From Begonia masoniana (lineage: Eukaryota; Streptophyta; Magnoliopsida; Cucurbitales; Begoniaceae): a stretch of 64,000 nucleotides of DNA. The notes under the pieces were generated by a model that saw nothing but the letters and a program-made list of their open reading frames with translations, made no database searches and was not told the DNA's origin. Positions 59,154 through 64,000 of this stretch are shown piece by piece (positions within the stretch are counted from its first letter, which is position 1; every line of letters begins with the position of its first letter). Position numbers and translations under genes: made by a program. The stretch covers positions 33,660,454 through 33,724,453 of the forward strand of contig CM039510.1 of NCBI GenBank assembly GCA_022432975.1, written 5' to 3'.

Positions 59154-60506
59154 TGTGATGACCTGAATGTGAACGTATGTGTACGACTGCGGGGCAAACC
59201 TCGGGTTGCGGGGCAAACCTCGGGACCTAAGCCGAGTGTAGGCGAATCTCAGACTCGAGTATAGGCGAATCCCGGGTCGTAAAGAGGGGGTTGTCACAAT
59301 CCCACATCGCTTGGGGAAGTACATGGAAATGAAACATATGTAAGAGATCCCTTCCAAGATAGTAAGACGCGTTTTGGAGCACAATTGGCAACGGATCCCA
59401 TAAGAACTCCGAAGTTAAAAGTGCTTCGGCGAGAGCAATCCCAGATTGGGTGACCTTCCAGGAAGTTCTCGCCAAACAAAGCCGTGAGGGGAGGATATTG
59501 TGCTACGGCCCAATCCCCAGAGCGGACAATATCTTGCTGGGAAACGGGGTCGTTACAAATGGTATCAGAGCCTGTACCCAACCGGAAATGTGGCCAACGA
59601 GGACGTTGGGCCCCCAAGGGGGGTGATTGTGATGACCTGAATGTGAACGTATGTGTACGACTGCGGGGTAAACCTCGGGTTGCGGGACAAACCTCGGGAC
59701 CTAAGCCGAGTGTAGGCGAATCTCAGACTCGAGTATAGGCGAATCCCGGGTCGTAAAGAGGGGGTTGTCACAATCCCACATCGCTTGGGGAAGTACATGG
59801 AAATGAAACATATGTAAGAGATCCCTTCCAAGATAGTAAGACGCGTTTTGGAGCACAATTGGCAACGGATCCCATAAGAACTCCGAAGTTAAAAGTGCTT
59901 CGGCGAGAGCAATCCCAGATTGGGTGACCTTCTAGGAAGTTCTCGCCAAACAAAGCCGTGAGGGGAGAATATTGTGCTACGGCCCAATCCCCAGAGCGGA
60001 CAATATCTTGCTGGGAAACGGGGTCGTTACAAATGGTATCAGAGCCTGTACCCAACCGAAAATGTGGCCAACGAGGACGTTGGGCCCCCAAGGGGGGGTG
60101 ATTGTGATGACCTGAATGTGAACGTATGTGTACGACTGCGGGGCAAACCTCGGGTTGCGGGGCAAACCTCGGGACCTAAGCCGAGTGTAGGCGAATCTCG
60201 GACTCGAGTATAGGCGAATCCCGGGTCGTAAAGAGGGGGTTGTCACAATCTCACATCGCTTGGGGAAGTACATGGAAATGAAACATATGTAAGAGATCCC
60301 TTCCAAGATAGTAAGACGCGTTTTGGAGCACAATTGGCAACGGATCCCATAAGAACTCCGAAGTTAAAAGTGCTTCGGCGAGAGCAATCCCAGGTTGGGT
60401 GACCTTCCAGGAAGTTCTCGCCAAACAAAGCCGTGAGGGGAGGATATTGTGCTACGGCCCAATCCCCAGAGCGGACAATATCTTGCTGGGAAACGGGGTC
60501 GTTACA
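59154..60506 (+). mobile_element. Cassandra tandem array: three LTRs, two internal regions
   Basis: LTRs 59154-59557, 59628-60031 and 60103-60506 (404 bp each), with internal regions of 70-71 bp, each having AATGGTATCAGAGCC and a purine tract. One 5-bp duplication ATAAT (59149-59153, 60507-60511) surrounds the whole, so one insertion was later expanded by unequal recombination, or arrived as a multimer. 5S-like blocks at 59393-59473, 59877-59947 and 60342-60422. LTRs begin TGTGATGACCTGAATG and have an inner repeat (GCGGGGCAAACCTCGGG). Target is the Copia LTR. Confidence 0.95.
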
Positions 60507-60555
60507 ATAATTGCATCTCGTGGATAGATAGTTGTTGGTTGGATGACAATGAATG

Positions 60556-63199
60556 TCAACACTCCCCCTCAATGTCGGCCATCATGTTGAGTTGCTTTCG
60601 AAATTTTTCATATTTTCTAACATTCAGACTTTTTGTGAATAAATCCGTAACTTGATCTGTTATCTTCACATGATGCATTTCTATCTCTTCTTGTAAGACT
60701 TTTTCTCTAATGAAATGATAATGCACCTCCACATGCTTAGTCCTTGCATGAAACACCGGATTTTCTGCCAAACGGATTGCTAATTGATTATTGCAATAAA
60801 GTGGTATTGCATAATCAATTGGTTGGTGCAAATCTTTCATCAATTGAATTAGCCATGTACTCTCTTGAGCTGCCATGGCCATTGCTCGATACTCTGCTTC
60901 AGTAGTTGATAGTGACACTGTTGGTTGTCACTTGCTACACCAGAAAATTGTTTCACCTCCGAGTTTAAACACATATCCGGTTGTTGATCGACACGTGTCA
61001 TGATCTCCAGCATAATCTGCGTCGGAATAGCCAACAAATTGCAATCGCCACCTCTTTTGTACAAAAGACCATAGTCAAATGTACCATCGATATACCTCAC
61101 AATCGTCGAACCGCTTCTAAGTGAGACTTCTTTGGATTTTGCATGTACCGATTAACAACACCAACTGCAAAAGAAATGTCAGGTCGGGTCAGAGTTAGGT
61201 AAATTAGACTACCCACGAGTTGTCGATACATTGTTGTATCCGCCAAATCTTTGCCTTCATGTGTACACATCTTGGCATTGGCATTCATCGGTGTTGAAAT
61301 TGGCTTGCACTCTTGCATACCAAACTTTTATAATAAATCTATGAAGTATTTCTTTTGACACAAAAATAAACCATCACTTGTGCGATTGATTTCTAATCCA
61401 AGAAAATGTTTGAGCTCTCCAAGCTCTTTCATCTGGAAGCGAACAGACAAATTTTCCTTTGTTCCATGAATCTCTTCTTCTTCGTCTCATGTGATGATCA
61501 AATCATCCACGTAAATCAACACCACTGCTAGTTTTCCTTTTCTAATTTTCACAAACAAGCTAGAATCTGCATGTGCCAACAAGTAAGCACTTTTGGTCAG
61601 AAATTTGGCAATCTTGTTGTACCATGCTCTTGGCGCTTGCTTCAACCCGTAGAACGCTTTTATCAACTTGCATACATAATCGGGACGAATTCTGCTCTCA
61701 AACCCCCTTGGTTGAACCATGTAGATCTCTCGATCCAACTCTTCATGCAAAAAAGCATTTTTCACATCCATCTGCCAGAGTTTCCAGTCTTTGCTGGTTG
61801 CAAGAGCTAGAAGAACTCGCATAGTTGTAATCCTCGCCACTAGACTAAATGTCTCATCATAGTCAAGTCCGTACTGCTGAGAGAAGCCACGAGCTACCAA
61901 CCGAGTCTTGTATCGCTCGATCAATCCATCTGGACGAGTCTTGATCTTGTAGACCTATTTGCATGAAATTGGTTTTACTTCTCTTGGCTTTGGTACAAGT
62001 TCCCATGTTTGATTCTGGTCCAATGCTAGAATCTCTTCCTCCATAGCTTTGACCCATTCAACTCTTTGAAAGGCTTCTTCAAATGTCTCTGGCTCTTTTG
62101 GACTCTCCACTCTTGCTACAGCCACATTGGCATACCTCGGATTCAGCATCCGAACTCTTGTCGACCTCCTAAGTTGTGATTGTGGACTTGTTACTCATTG
62201 ACTTGATTCATCTTCTTCAACTGGTCTCTGATAAATACTAGTTTGCCATGGATTCTCAGTCGTTGTGTGCTCATTATCATCTTCCACTTCTTCATGTGCT
62301 ACTGGATCTTGTCGCACCTTTACAACTTGCTCCCCCATTAGTTGTAATTGATCTTCAAGAATTTTGGAATCTGGTAATTCCTCTTCATTAGAAGACCACC
62401 ACGAAGATGCTTCATCAAACACCACATTTCGTGATACAAAGCATCTACCACTCTTTGGATCATAACATTTCCACCATTTTCTTTTATTGTCATATCCAAT
62501 GAAGATACAACGAATCGCCTTCTTATCAAATTTGTTACGCAAATGATCTGGCACAAATACGTAACACGTACAGCTGAAAACTCGGAAGTGACCAACTGCA
62601 GGTTTTGCATTCCACAGTCTCTCGAAAGGTGAAACAAATCCAAGGCTTGGTTGGGGAAGTCGGTTGATAACATAGGCTGCAGTCTTTATGCACCCAGCCC
62701 AAAGTCTTCATTGGACATTCCTTCCATGTAGCATACTCCGACAAATCTCTACCAAATGTCGGTTCTTCCTTTCAGCTACGCCATTTTGTTGTGGCGTATT
62801 TGGACAACTCATCTGAGGCGGATTCGACACTGTCGCAAGTACCGAGAAAACTCGTTTGACATGTGTTCTCCTCTATTATCCGTGCGCAAGCATTGGATTT
62901 TCCTTCCAACTTCTCCTTCCACAACTTCTTTGAACTCCTTGAATTTTGAGAGCGTCTCGAATTTTACTTTCATGAAGAAAGCCCAAACATATCTAGAGAA
63001 GTCATCAATGAATGTAACCATATATCGCATCTCACTGATAGATGGTTGTTTGACTCGCCCAAAGACATCAGAGTATACCAACTCTAATGGCATCTTCGCC
63101 TTGAACTTTGATTCTTCATACGGTAATTGATGAACTTTACCGTATTGACAACCCGCACACACTGTGTCTTCTCTAACTTCTAGTTGAGGAAGATCCCGG
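60556..63199 (-). pseudogene. Copia pol fragment: integrase, RT, RNase H
   Basis: Pieces in sense order: pre-integrase end and integrase core 62809-63162 ([39 protein letters not shown]), integrase C-term 62195-62744, RT 61487-61924 (WQMDVKNAFLHEEL, YGLKQAPRAWY, VLIYVDDLIIT), 61097-61318 (PISTPMNANAK, RPDISFAVGVVNRYM), RNase H 60556-60918 (SLSTTEAEYRAMAMAAQE, HVEVHYHFIREKV). Frameshifts and stops separate them (for example near 61490, 61320, 60920). YVDD is intact, but the polyprotein is broken and lacks gag and protease here. Confidence 0.9.
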
Positions 63200-64000
63200 A
63201 TGTAGCAACCCTAATACTGTACCCATTTTCGCGTACATAATATTTTTTTTTTCCTTATTATGAACTTTAAATTTAAACTTAAGCGGAAATTAAATCGAAA
63301 TCGAAGTTCGTTTAGAAAATCGTTTAAAAACAACATAAATCCAATTAAATAAAACTTAAAACATTTAATAAAACAAATAAAACTATTAAAAACAATCGGC
63401 TAAACATGGGAGGGCATATTCGGCATTTGACAAACAAAAGCCAAGGGCGATCGATCGCTGCAATCAACACAGGGAGGGGCGATCTCGCCCCTCACACCCG
63501 CGCCCAGTCGCCCCTCACACCCTCCTTCTTTATTCTCTTCTTCTGTTTTTTTTTTTTTTTTTTTGCTCTCTTGAATCCGAAATTCCAGAGAGCAAACACC
63601 AACTTTCTTTCCTACAAATTTCTCATCCCTGCACATCACACATTTCACAATTTATCAACTCCAACTAAACAACCTAAACACATATTAAACTTTTAGAAAA
63701 ACGAACTGCGTGGATACGTTTAAAAAATCGACAAATCCTCCTGTTTTAAATTCCAAGCAGTTCCAATGAAACACTATATAAACACAGTTTATAAAACAGA
63801 TTTTCAAGAACGTTTAAAACCTCAAAACACGAACCTAACATCTAGCCAGATCCCAAGCATCCTAATATGTTCTAAATTTACACATATTTTGTCCAATATT
63901 AACCCAGTACTCTCAAAATATGTACATACATCCCCACGGGTCAAAAATACACCGACTGCTCAGAACACTCCTACAGGTCATTCTCCATCAACCGCATCAT
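63200..64000. mobile_element. start of another LTR-type element, truncated by window end
   Basis: Begins TGTAGCAACCCTAATACTG exactly where the Copia frame is broken and continues past the window. TG start and position suggest an LTR, but the other end and duplication cannot be seen. Contains a poly-T run (63547-63564) and GGCGAT/ATCGCCCC-like short inverted motifs (63446-63515) that also occur inside the hAT element near 2030-2090. Frames here are low-complexity. Confidence 0.5.

Larger units (their letters stand above)
58871..63199 (-). mobile_element. Ty1-Copia element, 3' portion, cut by another element
   Basis: 3' LTR 58871-60561 (TGTTGACATTC to GTTCAACA in sense), enlarged by a Cassandra array; net length about 330 bp, with TATA-like CTATAAATAG near 59010. 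A purine tract GAGGGGGAG (complement at 60562-60570) precedes it. pol runs from RNase H at 60556 to pre-integrase at 63199, where the sequence changes abruptly in the middle of a codon to a new element (TGTAGCAACCC). The 5' part and other LTR are outside the window. Confidence 0.87.

Overview
This looks like nuclear DNA from a flowering plant, probably a eudicot. It has intron-containing and plant-specific genes (an E-class PPR protein and a plant synaptotagmin) set among plant LTR retrotransposons (Tekay-like and Reina-like chromoviruses, SIRE-like and other Copia elements, Cassandra TRIMs) and DNA transposons (hAT, Mutator-like). There is no bacterial-type gene organisation. The species cannot be told from the sequence.

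Host genes. One complete intronless gene (5954-8569, +) encodes a PPR protein that I recognise as matching Arabidopsis At5g08490 (SLG1), a mitochondrial RNA-editing factor. At 47806-50621 (-) lie the last eight exons of a plant synaptotagmin, with an SMP domain remnant, C2A and C2B. All splice sites are usable, but the first exons (membrane anchor and N-terminal SMP half) are not in the window. A 54-codon piece of a saccharopine-dehydrogenase-like oxidoreductase lies at 32832-32993 (+).

Layout. 1-1737: degenerate transposon DNA with a 175-bp tandem duplication and a gag scrap. 1738-3747: non-autonomous hAT element holding a Cassandra TRIM (2235-3058). 3756-9900: PPR gene and flanks. 9915-32303: deep nest. 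A fossil hAT transposase leads into an inverted duplication of hAT 3' end plus Cassandra; a Tekay-like element (11601-21797) sits in its centre; its right arm carries a foldback Mutator-like element (22858-32066), which itself carries a LARD with 2.28-kb LTRs (22911-31263). 33308-34535: second hAT element. 34971-44240: decayed SIRE-like Copia with an env-like region and part of a second copy. 44850-46300: Copia fragment split by a palindromic dimeric element with tRNA-like cores (45164-45811). 46548-47190: 59-bp minisatellite. 47806-50621: synaptotagmin exons. 51640-58480: gag fragment split by a Reina-like chromovirus (51757-58197). 58871-63199: Copia whose LTR was hit by a Cassandra tandem array (59154-60506) and whose pol is cut by another element starting at 63200.

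Seven insertions are bounded by target-site duplications that I could read directly: 8 bp for the two hAT elements, 9 bp for the Mutator-like element, and exact 5 bp for two Cassandra insertions, the Tekay-like element and the palindromic dimer. The LARD and Reina-like element have 5-bp repeats with one mismatch. This gives a relative order of insertion. The retroelement proteins are broken by stops, frameshifts or lost catalytic residues; none looks able to move by itself.
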